Assembly: GCF_900239935.1 (NCBI RefSeq)
Contig: NZ_LT965928.1
Location: 482,945-546,944, forward strand
Direction of reading: 5' to 3'
Source: Pseudoalteromonas carrageenovora IAM 12662
GTDB taxonomy: Bacteria > Pseudomonadota > Gammaproteobacteria > Enterobacterales > Alteromonadaceae
Length of the DNA: 64,000 bases
Numbering within the stretch: the first letter of the stretch is position 1; the number at the start of each line of letters is the position of its first letter. This document shows, piece by piece, positions 17,417 to 26,504 of the stretch. Both the position numbers and the translations under genes were made by a program. The notes under the pieces were generated by a model. That model saw only the letters and a program-made list of their open reading frames with translations. It was not told the origin of the DNA and did not search any database.

Positions 17417-18403
17417 ATGAGCCTCGAAGTGAAAATGGCAGGAAGTGAAAATCACACCCCTGTTAATAAACCTGATGAATTAGAGCCTATTTTTATTACT
17501 AATAGTTTTAAGTCTAAATCAGAGGCGCTTAAGCAAAATATAATTTATGTATTTTGCCCTCTTCAGGACGCTGAAGAAATAGGTAATATTCTTGCAGAAT
17601 ATTCATTTGATATCATTATGAATGACTACTCTATTAACGATTTTACTAATAAAGTAGTGTGTCACTATCAAAGCGAACACTTAACAAAAGAACAACGAAA
17701 TTTTTTAGTAAAAGTAACAGAGGGTGGTGCTTGGGTGGAACCTTTAGTAAGCTACCTAGATGAAAGACTCAAGTATACAGAAGTACGCTTATTACATAGT
17801 AGTTACTTTCTACATCAAAAAGCCTTTTCAATTTTATCAAATAAACGAACACAAATTACAAAAAGAATTATTGATATAATAAGTGCGATTTGCCTTTTGA
17901 TTATTACCTTGCCTTTTTCAGCACTTGCAGCTTTACTTATCAGGCTTGAAAGCCCCGGGGCAGTGTTGTTTAAACAAAAACGTACGGGTCAGTATAATAA
18001 AGAGTTCAAAGTTTATAAATTTAGATCTATGCGAAATGACGCAGAGAAAAATGATGCGCGTGTAACAAAAGTTGGCAGATTTATACGTAAGACGCGTATA
18101 GACGAAATTCCTCAACTTATAAATGTTATACAAGGGACAATGTCAATTGTAGGTCCAAGGCCTGAGCGCGAAGTTTTTATAAAGGATTTAGAGCAAGAAA
18201 TTCCTTACTATCGTTTTCGTCATGCAGTAAAGCCCGGAGTAACAGGGCTAGCGCAAGTAAGTTATCCTTATGGTGCTTCGGTTGAGGATGCTGTTTGGAA
18301 GCACAAATACGATATACACTACATCAAACATCACTCATCTTTACTAGATATAAAAATATTGTTATTAACAGTTAAAACAGTTTTATTTGGGATGGGGAGA
18401 TAA
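17417..18403 (+). CDS. Initiating sugar transferase of the second locus
   Basis: Phosphoglycosyl transferase of about 328 residues. The C-terminal 200 residues are the bacterial sugar transferase domain: one hydrophobic segment (IISAICLLIITLPFSALAALLI), then VYKFRSM, catalytic Asp-Glu in TRIDEIPQLINVIQGTMSIVGPRPE, and VKPGVTGLAQVSYPYGAS. The N-terminal 140 residues are soluble and lack the usual four-helix WbaP-type membrane region, resembling EPS-type enzymes whose N-terminus is degenerate. ATG 17417 is preceded by GGTGGTAAGG; ATGs at 17396 and 17402 are alternatives. It would start the polymer built by the pse/wzx/wzy genes that follow. Confidence 0.82.
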   Translation: MSLEVKMAGSENHTPVNKPDELEPIFITNSFKSKSEALKQNIIYVFCPLQDAEEIGNILAEYSFDIIMNDYSINDFTNKVVCHYQSEHLTKEQRNFLVKVTEGGAWVEPLVSYLDERLKYTEVRLLHSSYFLHQKAFSILSNKRTQITKRIIDIISAICLLIITLPFSALAALLIRLESPGAVLFKQKRTGQYNKEFKVYKFRSMRNDAEKNDARVTKVGRFIRKTRIDEIPQLINVIQGTMSIVGPRPEREVFIKDLEQEIPYYRFRHAVKPGVTGLAQVSYPYGASVEDAVWKHKYDIHYIKHHSSLLDIKILLLTVKTVLFGMGR

Positions 18404-18498
18404 AGAAAAATAACTATAATCGATTCTGTAAAAACTTTAATAGCGGCAAATGTTTTTACTTAATTCAAAATTCATATGTTCACTAAATCATGTTAATT

Positions 18499-18532
18499 AA
18501 TAGTACTAAGTAAGCTATACCTAGGTACTATT
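18499..18532. promoter_or_regulatory. Inverted repeat upstream of pseB
   Basis: AATAGTAC (18499-18506) and GTACTATT (18525-18532) are exact inverted repeats with an 18-base spacer, ending 18 bp before the pseB ATG. It may be an operator or an RNA hairpin near the ribosome-binding site. No factor is known. Confidence 0.3.
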
Positions 18533-18550
18533 GTATTTAAAGGCAAAGTT

Positions 18551-19571
18551 ATGTTAAATAAAAAAACGGTTCTGATCACTGGTGGTACAGGGTCATTTGG
18601 TAAAAAATTTATAGAAACTATTTTGGCGCGCTATCCAGATGTCAAAAAAAATAATCATCTATTCGCGTGATGAATTAAAGCAGTCTGTAATAAAACAAAA
18701 ATACCCAGCATACGATTACCCGCAATTACGTTTTTTTATTGGTGACGTGCGTGATAAAGAGCGTTTAACGCAAGCGTGTGAAGGTGTTGATGTAATTATT
18801 CACGCAGCAGCTATTAAGCAGGTTGATACCGCTGAATACAATCCAACAGAATGTATTCGTACAAACATAGATGGTGCTGAAAACGTTATTCATGCTGCAT
18901 TAGCGTGTGGTGTACAAGATGTTGTTGCCTTATCGACAGATAAAGCATGCGCACCAATTAACTTATACGGCGCGACTAAACTCGCTTCAGATAAATTATT
19001 TGCTGCTGCTAACAATATTCGCGGCTCTAAAGATATTAAATTTAGTGTTGTTCGTTATGGTAATGTAATGGGTTCTCGTGGCTCTGTTATCCCTTTCTTT
19101 TTAGAAAAACGAAAAGAAGGTATTTTACCAATAACGCACAATGAAATGACTCGTTTTAATATCTCGCTTCAAGATGGAGTTAACTTAGTGATGTTTGCAT
19201 TAGGTAATCATTTAGGTGGTGAGATATTTATTCCTAAAATTCCATCATATAAAATTTTAGACATTGCAGAAGCGGTGGCTCCTGATTGTGAAACACGAGA
19301 TGTGGGTATTCGCCCAGGTGAAAAGCTACACGAAGAAATGATTACAGATACAGACTCTTTAAATACAATTGATTTGGGGCCTTACTACGCGATTTTGCCT
19401 TCAGTATCATATACATATGCTGAAGGTGAGTACATTGCACATCACAAAGCCGAAAAAGTACCGTTTGGCTTTAAATATAACTCAGGCACAAATACCGAAT
19501 GGGAAACAGTCGAAGGGTTGCGCGAGCTTATTATTGAGCATGTTGACCCATCATTTGAAGTGCAAGGCTAG
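18551..19571 (+). pseudogene. pseB: pseB, UDP-GlcNAc 4,6-dehydratase (5-inverting), frameshifted
   Basis: First enzyme of pseudaminic acid synthesis. ATG 18551 opens a normal PseB start (LITGGTGSFGKKF) but the frame ends at a TGA near 18669, because a run of eight A at 18644-18651 has one base too many. With seven A the protein reads through DVKKIIIYSRDEL into the remaining frame. The rest is intact to 19571, including STDKAC and the Y-x3-K in YGATK. The ATG at 18639, inside the junction, would give a 310-residue product lacking the NAD-binding glycine motif. It is 4 bp from pseC. The break could be phase variation, transcript slippage or an assembly error. Confidence 0.88.
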
Positions 19572-19575
19572 TTAA

Positions 19576-20736
19576 ATGATACCGTATGGAAAGCAAGATA
19601 TAACTCAAGCAGACATTGATTCTGTTGTAAGCGTTTTAAAGTCAAGCTTTTTGACGCAGGGGCCACAAGTACCAGCTTTTGAAAATGCACTTATAAAAGC
19701 AACAGGTGCGGATCACGCACTTGCCGTTAATAGTGCAACCTCAGCTTTGCATATTGCTTGCTTGGCGCTTGAGTTGGGACAAGGTGATATTTTATGGACG
19801 ACTCCTATCACGTTTGTGGCTTCAGCTAATTGTGGTTTATATTGCGGAGCCTCGGTAGACTTTGTTGATATAGACCCCGCTACTTACAACCTTTGCCCAA
19901 AAGCATTGGAGCAAAAATTAGTTCACGCTAAAAAAGAAGGTGTATTACCTAAAGTTGTAGTTGCTGTACATTTATGCGGTCAGCCATGTGATATGAAAGC
20001 CATCCATGCGTTATCTATACAGTATGGTTTTAAAATAATTGAAGATGCGTCACATGCAATTGGTGGGCGCTATTTAAAGCAACCAATTGGCTCATGTGTA
20101 TACAGTGACATCACCGTGTTCAGTTTCCATCCGGTAAAAATTGTTACCACGGCTGAAGGTGGAGCTGCTTTAACAAATAGTAAGGCGCTTGCCGATAAAA
20201 TGGCGCTTTATCGTAGTCATGGTATAACGCGTGACGAAGCATTAATGGAAAATGCTTCACATGGTGGTTGGTATTACGAGCAAATTGATTTGGGCTTTAA
20301 CTACCGTATGACAGAGCTTCAAGCTGCACTCGGTGTTACACAAATGAGTCGCTTAAGTGAGTTTGTATCTGCACGACATCAGTTAGCAATACGCTATAAT
20401 GAAAAGTTAGCTGAGCTTCCTATAACTCTACCTTATCAATTAGCTAATACATATTCAGGCCTACATTTATACGTTATTCGTTTAAACCTAAATGAAATTA
20501 CTAAAACACATAAAGCAGTGTTTGACGAGCTAAGAGAAAACGGTATTGGTGTTAACCTGCATTATATTCCTGTACACCTACAGCCTTATTACCAAAGAAT
20601 GGGTTTTAAACATGGTGACTTTCCAAATGCAGAAAGTTATTACAGCAATGCTATTTCATTACCGATGTTTCATAGTATGACCCATGAACAGCAGGACGAA
20701 GTTATCAGTAAACTAACTCTAATATTAGACGCCTAA
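19576..20736 (+). CDS. pseC: PseC, PLP-dependent 4-aminotransferase
   Basis: DegT/DnrJ/EryC1/StrS aminotransferase of 386 residues. It adds the amino group at C4 of UDP-2-acetamido-2,6-dideoxy-L-arabino-4-hexulose, using glutamate. The N-terminus (IPYGKQDITQADIDSVVSVL) is typical of PseC. The PLP lysine is in SFHPVKIVTTAEGG, and IIEDASHAIGG carries the cofactor-contacting Asp. It lies 4 bp after pseB and 2 bp before pseF. The order pseB-C-F-G-x-I is that of flagellin or capsule pseudaminic acid loci. The frame is intact, unlike pseB. Confidence 0.93.
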   Translation: MIPYGKQDITQADIDSVVSVLKSSFLTQGPQVPAFENALIKATGADHALAVNSATSALHIACLALELGQGDILWTTPITFVASANCGLYCGASVDFVDIDPATYNLCPKALEQKLVHAKKEGVLPKVVVAVHLCGQPCDMKAIHALSIQYGFKIIEDASHAIGGRYLKQPIGSCVYSDITVFSFHPVKIVTTAEGGAALTNSKALADKMALYRSHGITRDEALMENASHGGWYYEQIDLGFNYRMTELQAALGVTQMSRLSEFVSARHQLAIRYNEKLAELPITLPYQLANTYSGLHLYVIRLNLNEITKTHKAVFDELRENGIGVNLHYIPVHLQPYYQRMGFKHGDFPNAESYYSNAISLPMFHSMTHEQQDEVISKLTLILDA

Positions 20737-20738
20737 TC

Positions 20739-21422
20739 ATGAATATAGCAATTATCCCGGCACGCGGTGGCAGCAAACGTATACCTCGAAAAAATATTAA
20801 AGAGTTTCATGGTAAGCCAATGATTGCTTATTCAATACAAGCTGCAGTAAATAGTCAGTGTTTTGATAAAATAATCGTCTCTACAGATGATGCTAAAATA
20901 GCCGAGGTTGCTATAAAGCATGGGGCTGAAGTGCCCTTTATGCGACCAGCAGATATTTCAGACGACTATGCAACGACGCTCGATGTAATTAAGCATGCTA
21001 TTGAATTTACGGAATCACAAGGCTGGGCCGTTAAAAACGTGTGTTGCATTTATGCAACAGCACCATTTTTAATTCCTGAATTCATTCAAAAAGGGTTGGG
21101 TGAACTAACATCTGCGGAGATAGATTACGCCTTTGGTGCAACAAGTTTTCCTTTTCCAATTCAAAGAGCTTTAAAGCTTAATGATGAGCAACGTGTTGAA
21201 ATGTTCCAGCCAGAACATTTAAATACACGCTCGCAAGATCTCGAAGAGGCATATCATGACGCTGGGCAATTCTACTGGGGTACCAAAAGTGCCTTTTTAC
21301 AACGCAAGCCCTTTTTTTCACATCAATCGAAAGCTGTTTTGCTACCACGCAAACGCGTTCAGGATATTGATACAAATGAAGATTGGGAGCTAGCAGAGGC
21401 ACTCTATAAGGCGCTTCAATGA
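20739..21422 (+). CDS. pseF: PseF, pseudaminic acid cytidylyltransferase
   Basis: CMP-sugar synthetase of 227 residues that activates pseudaminic acid with CTP, the last soluble step of the pathway. IPARGGSKRIPRKNIKEFHGKPMIAYSI is the hallmark nucleotide-binding N-terminus of the CMP-NeuAc synthetase family (residues 5-32). The Asp residues in IDTNEDWELAE near the C-terminus are also conserved. The last 4 bp overlap pseG. Confidence 0.92.
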   Translation: MNIAIIPARGGSKRIPRKNIKEFHGKPMIAYSIQAAVNSQCFDKIIVSTDDAKIAEVAIKHGAEVPFMRPADISDDYATTLDVIKHAIEFTESQGWAVKNVCCIYATAPFLIPEFIQKGLGELTSAEIDYAFGATSFPFPIQRALKLNDEQRVEMFQPEHLNTRSQDLEEAYHDAGQFYWGTKSAFLQRKPFFSHQSKAVLLPRKRVQDIDTNEDWELAEALYKALQ

Positions 21423-22486
21423 GAGTTGTATTCAGGGTTGACGCATCCCAACATATTGGTAGTGGGCATGTAATGCGTTGCTTAGTTTTAGCTGAGGCTC
21501 TTAGGGATGATGGATATAGCGTTTTATTTGCTACGCGGGCTCAAGTCGCAGACTTAAATGATTTTATCTTAAGCAAGGGTTTTTCGGTAATAAACTTAAT
21601 GCAACCTAGCTATTGGCAAACACCTACAAGCTCGGCTGATTATGCTGCATGGCTTCAAGTCAGTGAAATAGAAGACTCTCAGGACTTCATAAATAAAGTG
21701 GCAAATGCGGATCTAATAATTGTTGACCATTATGGGGTTAATATAAAATGGCATAATCAAGTTAAGCAGCATTTATCCTGTACTTTAATGGTTATAGATG
21801 ACCTAGTAAGGGAGCATGATGCAGATATTTTGCTTGACCAAACATTGAATCGAGATGCGTTAGAGTATACAAAGTTTCGTGATTGCTTAGCACTTACCGG
21901 TACCGATTATGCCTTATTAAAACCAGGCTTTAGGTGCTCACGGGAGACTTTGCTTCATAATGCACCGTCTGAAAAATATACTATTTTAATAAGCATGGGG
22001 GGGATTGACCTACCGAATGCTTCACTAAGTGTATTAGTTGCACTGCAACATTTGGTGAAAAAAATTCCAACTACGGTTCTGCTTAGTATGCGCTCACCAA
22101 ATTATGAGGAAGTAAAAGCCTTTGTTAACGCAAATAGCGATTGGGTAAATCACGTCGACTTTGTGGATAATATGCCAGAGTTTATGGCTAAGTATAGTGT
22201 TATGGTAGGGGCTCCAGGGTCAACCTCATGGGAACGAGCGTGTTTAGGTATACCATCAATAATAGTACCTATCGCCGATAACCAGCAAACTATTGCACTG
22301 CAATTAGAATCTGCTAATGCGGTAAAAGTTGTTGAGCTTGAAAATATAAAAAGTGACCTTGTCGTCTCGTTAGAAGAAATACTATCGCAATGGCAAAGCT
22401 ATCGAGCACACAACTTTGCATTGTGTGATGGCTTGGGCTGCGATAGAGCATTAAAGCAATTAAAAAGGTTTATGGAACAATGCTAA
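21419..22486 (+). CDS. pseG: PseG, UDP-sugar hydrolase of pseudaminic acid pathway
   Basis: GT-B-like hydrolase of 355 residues that removes UDP from UDP-2,4-diacylamido-trideoxy-altropyranose. Landmarks are VFRVDASQHIGSGHVMRCLVLAEAL at the start (GxGHxxR with the catalytic His), and MGAPGSTSWERACLGIPSI plus the DNQ in IADNQQTIA in the C-terminal donor site. It has no fused GNAT domain, so PseH activity is not carried here. It overlaps pseF by 4 bp and the formyltransferase gene by 7 bp, so all are translated together. Confidence 0.92.
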   Translation: MRVVFRVDASQHIGSGHVMRCLVLAEALRDDGYSVLFATRAQVADLNDFILSKGFSVINLMQPSYWQTPTSSADYAAWLQVSEIEDSQDFINKVANADLIIVDHYGVNIKWHNQVKQHLSCTLMVIDDLVREHDADILLDQTLNRDALEYTKFRDCLALTGTDYALLKPGFRCSRETLLHNAPSEKYTILISMGGIDLPNASLSVLVALQHLVKKIPTTVLLSMRSPNYEEVKAFVNANSDWVNHVDFVDNMPEFMAKYSVMVGAPGSTSWERACLGIPSIIVPIADNQQTIALQLESANAVKVVELENIKSDLVVSLEEILSQWQSYRAHNFALCDGLGCDRALKQLKRFMEQC

Positions 22487-23121
22487 AAGTGACTCTACTT
22501 TGCTCAGATACAAAACATCCAGTTTTTAAAGCGTTGAAGCTGTGGGAAGAGGTTAATCAGCAGCATTACGATATAGAAATACTGACATCAGTAAATGATA
22601 TTAAAAGAAACGGTACGCTGCTTTTTTTAATTTCATGCAGCGAAATAGTCAAAAAGCACCATCGCGATTTTTTTGAGCATACTCTGGTGCTTCATGCGAG
22701 CGATCTACCGAAGGACAGAGGGTGGAGCCCACATATTTGGGCTATTGTGAATGGCGCTAACGAGTTAACCTTGTCGCTACTTGAGGCTGAAGACAAAGTG
22801 GATACGGGAGCTATATGGAAAAAGCTAAGAATTCCCTTGGATGGTAATGAGCTTTATAACGAAATTAATCAAAAGTTATTTGCTGCAGAACTAAAATTAA
22901 TTAGTTGGGCATGTGAAAACGTGAATACTGTTGTTCCGCAGCCTCAAAACCAAGAGACTACTAATTACCTACAAAAAAGAACACCCGCGGATAGCGAAAT
23001 AGATATAAATAAACCGTTAGAAGAACAATTTAACCAGCTTAGAGTATGTGATCCTGAGCGATTTCCAGCTTATTTCTATAGAAATGGCTGTAAGTATAAA
23101 ATTAAAGTAGAGAAGTACTAA
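22480..23121 (+). CDS. Formyltransferase-family protein, in place of PseH
   Basis: Member of the formyl-THF-dependent transferase fold (Fmt/ArnA-N/sugar N-formyltransferases), 213 residues. LHASDLPKDRGWSPHIWAI (71-89) matches the family H-x-S-x-LP...RG...P..WA motif with catalytic His72, and KVDTGAI carries Asp108. Two residues before His72, where these enzymes usually have catalytic Asn, is Val70. It sits between pseG and pseI, the place of the acetyltransferase PseH, and no GNAT gene occurs in the cluster. I infer it N-formylates the 4-amino group, giving 7-formamido pseudaminic acid. It overlaps pseG by 7 bp. Confidence 0.8.
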   Translation: MLKVTLLCSDTKHPVFKALKLWEEVNQQHYDIEILTSVNDIKRNGTLLFLISCSEIVKKHHRDFFEHTLVLHASDLPKDRGWSPHIWAIVNGANELTLSLLEAEDKVDTGAIWKKLRIPLDGNELYNEINQKLFAAELKLISWACENVNTVVPQPQNQETTNYLQKRTPADSEIDINKPLEEQFNQLRVCDPERFPAYFYRNGCKYKIKVEKY

Positions 23122-23122
23122 A

Positions 23123-24169
23123 ATGAATAAATTTATTACAATTGAAGATAGAAAAATTGGACCAGACTTTCCTCCCTATATTATTGCTGAGTTATCAGCT
23201 AACCATAACGGTGATATAAATCGTGCATTTGAAATATTAGAAATGGCAAAGCGATGTGGTGCAGATGCAATTAAATTACAAACCTATACACAAGATACGC
23301 TAACAATAGACTCCGATAAATCTGATTTTAAAATTAATGGTGGGCTATGGGATGGCAGAACTCTGTATGATTTATATACAGAGGCGCATATGCCGTGGGA
23401 ATGGCACAAGTCACTGTTTATAAAGGCAAAAGAGCTGGATATCACTATTTTTAGCTCCCCTTTTGATTCAACTGCTGTTGATTTATTAGAAGAACTTGGC
23501 GCTCCTGCTTATAAAATAGCATCATTTGAAGCTATTGACTTACCATTAATAGAATACGTTGCTAAAACAGGTAAACCAATGATTATATCGACGGGCATGG
23601 CTAACGAAGAAGAAATTCGTGAAGCAGTTGAAACAGCAAGAAATGCTGGATGTAAAGAGCTTATTGTTTTGCATTGTGTAAGTGGCTACCCAGCCCCGTC
23701 AGAAGATTATAATCTGGCAACAATACCGGATATGGCTGAACGTTTTGATGTATTAACAGGGTTATCAGACCATACAATAGATAATACAACAGCGGTTACT
23801 TCAGTTGCATTAGGTGCTTGTTTAATAGAAAAACACGTTACGCTTAATAGAGGTGATGGCGGACCAGATGATAGTTTTTCACTAGAAGAGCCTGAATTAA
23901 AACAATTATGTCTTGATAGTAAAGTTGCATGGGCTGCAACGGGTAAAGTCAATTATGAGCGTAAAGAAAGTGAAAAAGGAAATATGATATTTAGACGCTC
24001 ATTGTATGTAGTAAAAGATATTGCTAACGGTGAGATGATTACACATGAAAATGTAAAAAGTATTCGACCCGGTTATGGCTTAGCCCCTAAGTATTTAGGT
24101 GAAGTTATAGGGAAAAGAGTAAAAATTGATCTAAGCCGAGGTACTCCATTATCGCGTGATTATATTTAA
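23123..24169 (+). CDS. pseI: PseI, pseudaminic acid synthase
   Basis: NeuB-family synthase of 348 residues that condenses the 2,4-diacylamido-hexose with phosphoenolpyruvate. The TIM-barrel part contains IIAELSANHNGD (18-29), KLQTYTQDTLTID and the metal/PEP region, and LSDHTIDNTTAVTSVALGA is the usual PseI stretch. The C-terminal SAF (antifreeze-like) domain is about residues 285-348 (RRSLYVVKDIANGEMIT). It is one base after the formyltransferase stop and is the last gene of the pse operon before a 1-kb gap. Confidence 0.93.
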   Translation: MNKFITIEDRKIGPDFPPYIIAELSANHNGDINRAFEILEMAKRCGADAIKLQTYTQDTLTIDSDKSDFKINGGLWDGRTLYDLYTEAHMPWEWHKSLFIKAKELDITIFSSPFDSTAVDLLEELGAPAYKIASFEAIDLPLIEYVAKTGKPMIISTGMANEEEIREAVETARNAGCKELIVLHCVSGYPAPSEDYNLATIPDMAERFDVLTGLSDHTIDNTTAVTSVALGACLIEKHVTLNRGDGGPDDSFSLEEPELKQLCLDSKVAWAATGKVNYERKESEKGNMIFRRSLYVVKDIANGEMITHENVKSIRPGYGLAPKYLGEVIGKRVKIDLSRGTPLSRDYI

Positions 24170-25232
24170 TTAAATGCGGTTTCTGAAGCATCAAAGCTCC
24201 TAATTTGAAAATTAAACTTAGAGTGTTTGTTTTTTATTAAAGTTTCATCAGGTAATTTCATAAGACATATTAGATATCTAATTAAGCCAGTGTTACTTCT
24301 TATTGGATAAAAGTGATGTGTCTTATAAGCTACTGTGATTGTATCCCGCGAGCTCAAACTTTGTTATGTTCAGCATGGTGATATCGTTAACTTATACAAA
24401 AATAAAAATCGTTGACCTTCAGATATAGTGAGCTGGAATAAGAACATATTTGTCTGCTTTATCGTAATTACGGCACGATCATAAATATTCTTACGGAGGT
24501 AAAAGATTAAGTTCTATAAGTTAAAAATGTTAGCTTCTTCTCTTACCGAACGTGATTTTTGTACCGAGAGCGTTCAGTTTATTGCCTAATCACTGCAGCA
24601 AAAGGTGACATTATGACTGTTTAAATCGTGAAATTTAGAGATAATCCTATTTTTTACTTAATAAATTAACTTTAAAAATAGATTTTGGATATTTACTGTT
24701 TTAAAAAATATTCATTATTAATTACAAAGCAGCTAAACATGAAGTGATTATGCTAAATACTCAGATAAAATCAATGGGTAATATAAAAAATAACCTCAGA
24801 TCTGACTAGTTCGTAAAGTCACAATTTTAAATCGTTTTTTAGGTACTTAAGGCGGTGTTTTCGAGTAGAAAAAGTGATCATCACGTAATAACAGCACTGG
24901 ATAATTATGGTGGAAGTAATACTGAGTCACCATATGATAGTCAGCCAATCAAAAATTGTTATATCATTACCTGTATATAAACTAATTCATTGCCGAAATC
25001 TTTAGTTAAGCCAGTCATGAGATGTTGTTGGTAGATATAGTATGTTATTTGTAGCTTTTGTTGATTGGGTTTAAACATTTTGTTCATTCTTTCTAGGCTG
25101 AAATTACATAGAGCATAGTTTAGCCTTGCAAGTCAGCCAAGCTATTGCCTGTTGCGGGTAAAGAACAATTATATATGCTTATATGGTAATGAAAGATAAA
25201 GCTGATCATTAAAAATCATATGTAAGGCTCTA
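24170..25232. other. 1.06-kb AT-rich gene-free gap
   Basis: Between pseI and wzx there is no convincing gene on either strand, only short frames broken by stops. A 63-codon minus-strand frame (24166-24357) matches nothing I recognise. There are no heptamer or REP units. It may be decayed coding or insertion-sequence DNA marking the junction between the pse operon and the more AT-rich wzx-to-GT2 block. A promoter for wzx should lie near its right end. Confidence 0.5.
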
Positions 25233-26487
25233 ATGCCTAAACAAATAAGAGAATTATTAGTTGTGTGGAAAAAAATTAAAAAAGCAATGATTAGCTTTAG
25301 CCTAGTGAAAGTCCTACAACTTTTGCTTCCATTAGTACTCATACCTATAATAACTAGCAAATTTGGTTTAGAAGGATATGGTGAGATAGTTTTTGCTCAG
25401 GCCATAATGACATATGCATTAGTATTTGTGAATTTTGGTGCGGATGCTATAGCAGTAAAAAGGTTAGCTGATGGTGATGAACCATCAAAAGTAATTATCA
25501 CAATGTACACATTTAAAGTCTGTATACTATGTATGATATTGTTACTCTTTTTATGTATAACTCCATTTGTTGATGAGCAACTCAATTTACTTCTTGTTTT
25601 TCTGAGCTCATGGGTATGTTTTTACGACATTCTACATCCAACTTGGTATTTTCAACATAAAAACAAATATTATGCTCTAGTGATTTCAAACGTCTTAGGG
25701 AAAATATTCCAGTTATGTAGCGTTTGGTTTTTTATAGAGGTGTTTGAGCACTTATACATAGTTCCTTTATGCGCATTAGTGTCTACACTAATCACTGGTA
25801 TTTATTTATCTAGATTTGTAATAGCCGATATTAACTTAAAAAAAATACCAAATCTTACTTATTTAATTGAATTTATCAAAGAGTCCTCATATGTTTTCCT
25901 ATCTAAATTAAGTCAACTCTACTTAGTGCTACATAAAGTTATCGTCGGTAGTATATGTTCCTCAGAATTTTTAGCTATATATGACTTGGTTGAGAAATGT
26001 TTAAATGTATTAAGGATTCCAGTTACAATATATTTACAGTCAGCTTATGCAACATTTGCTCGAGAAAAAGATAATCTCATTGTTGAAAAAAGTTTGATAA
26101 TAATGCTGTTGTTTAATTTTTTACTACTCCTATTATTAGTTGTTTTTTTAAACCTTATGGGTCCTATTTTCTTCAAGAATTTGGATTACAATTGGACTTA
26201 CTTAACTATAGCTATGTGTTGTTCTATTTTACCAATTACAGTAAATAGTTTACTCGGTGTTGGTTTTTTCATTCCGCTAGGGTTGGGTAAGTTTTTTATG
26301 ATTAGCCAGTTTATAGCTGCGGGTGTTTATATTTTTTATATGGGTTTTTTGTTTTTTTTCAAGGAGTTAACAGGGGGGAGTCTGATCTGGGGGGGGGGCT
26401 GTCGGTGAATTTTCTGCAGCTATTATTCTTTCATTTATATATATATATCGAAAGAAATTAGAAATAAGAAGCTTTAAGGTAAACTAA
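25233..26487 (+). pseudogene. wzx: Wzx O-unit flippase, frame switched at a G10 tract
   Basis: Polysaccharide flippase of the MATE/MOP superfamily (12 hydrophobic segments; SLVKVLQLLLPLVLIPIITSKFGLEGYG is a typical Wzx start). It moves the lipid-linked repeat unit across the inner membrane. As read the frame stops at 26408 (391 residues, ending WGGGCR). Ten G at 26389-26398 precede the break. With nine G it continues AVGEFSAAIILSFIYIYRKK to TAA at 26487, giving 417 residues and completing the last membrane helix. It is therefore a candidate on/off or C-terminus switch. It is the only flippase in the window. A poly-G this long is also a common sequencing-error site. Confidence 0.85.
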
Positions 26488-26504
26488 ATTAGGGTATAAG
26501 TATA

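Noticed and set aside
24166..24357. 63-codon minus-strand frame after pseI
   Set aside because: Short, no start signal, overlaps the pseI end, no recognisable motifs.
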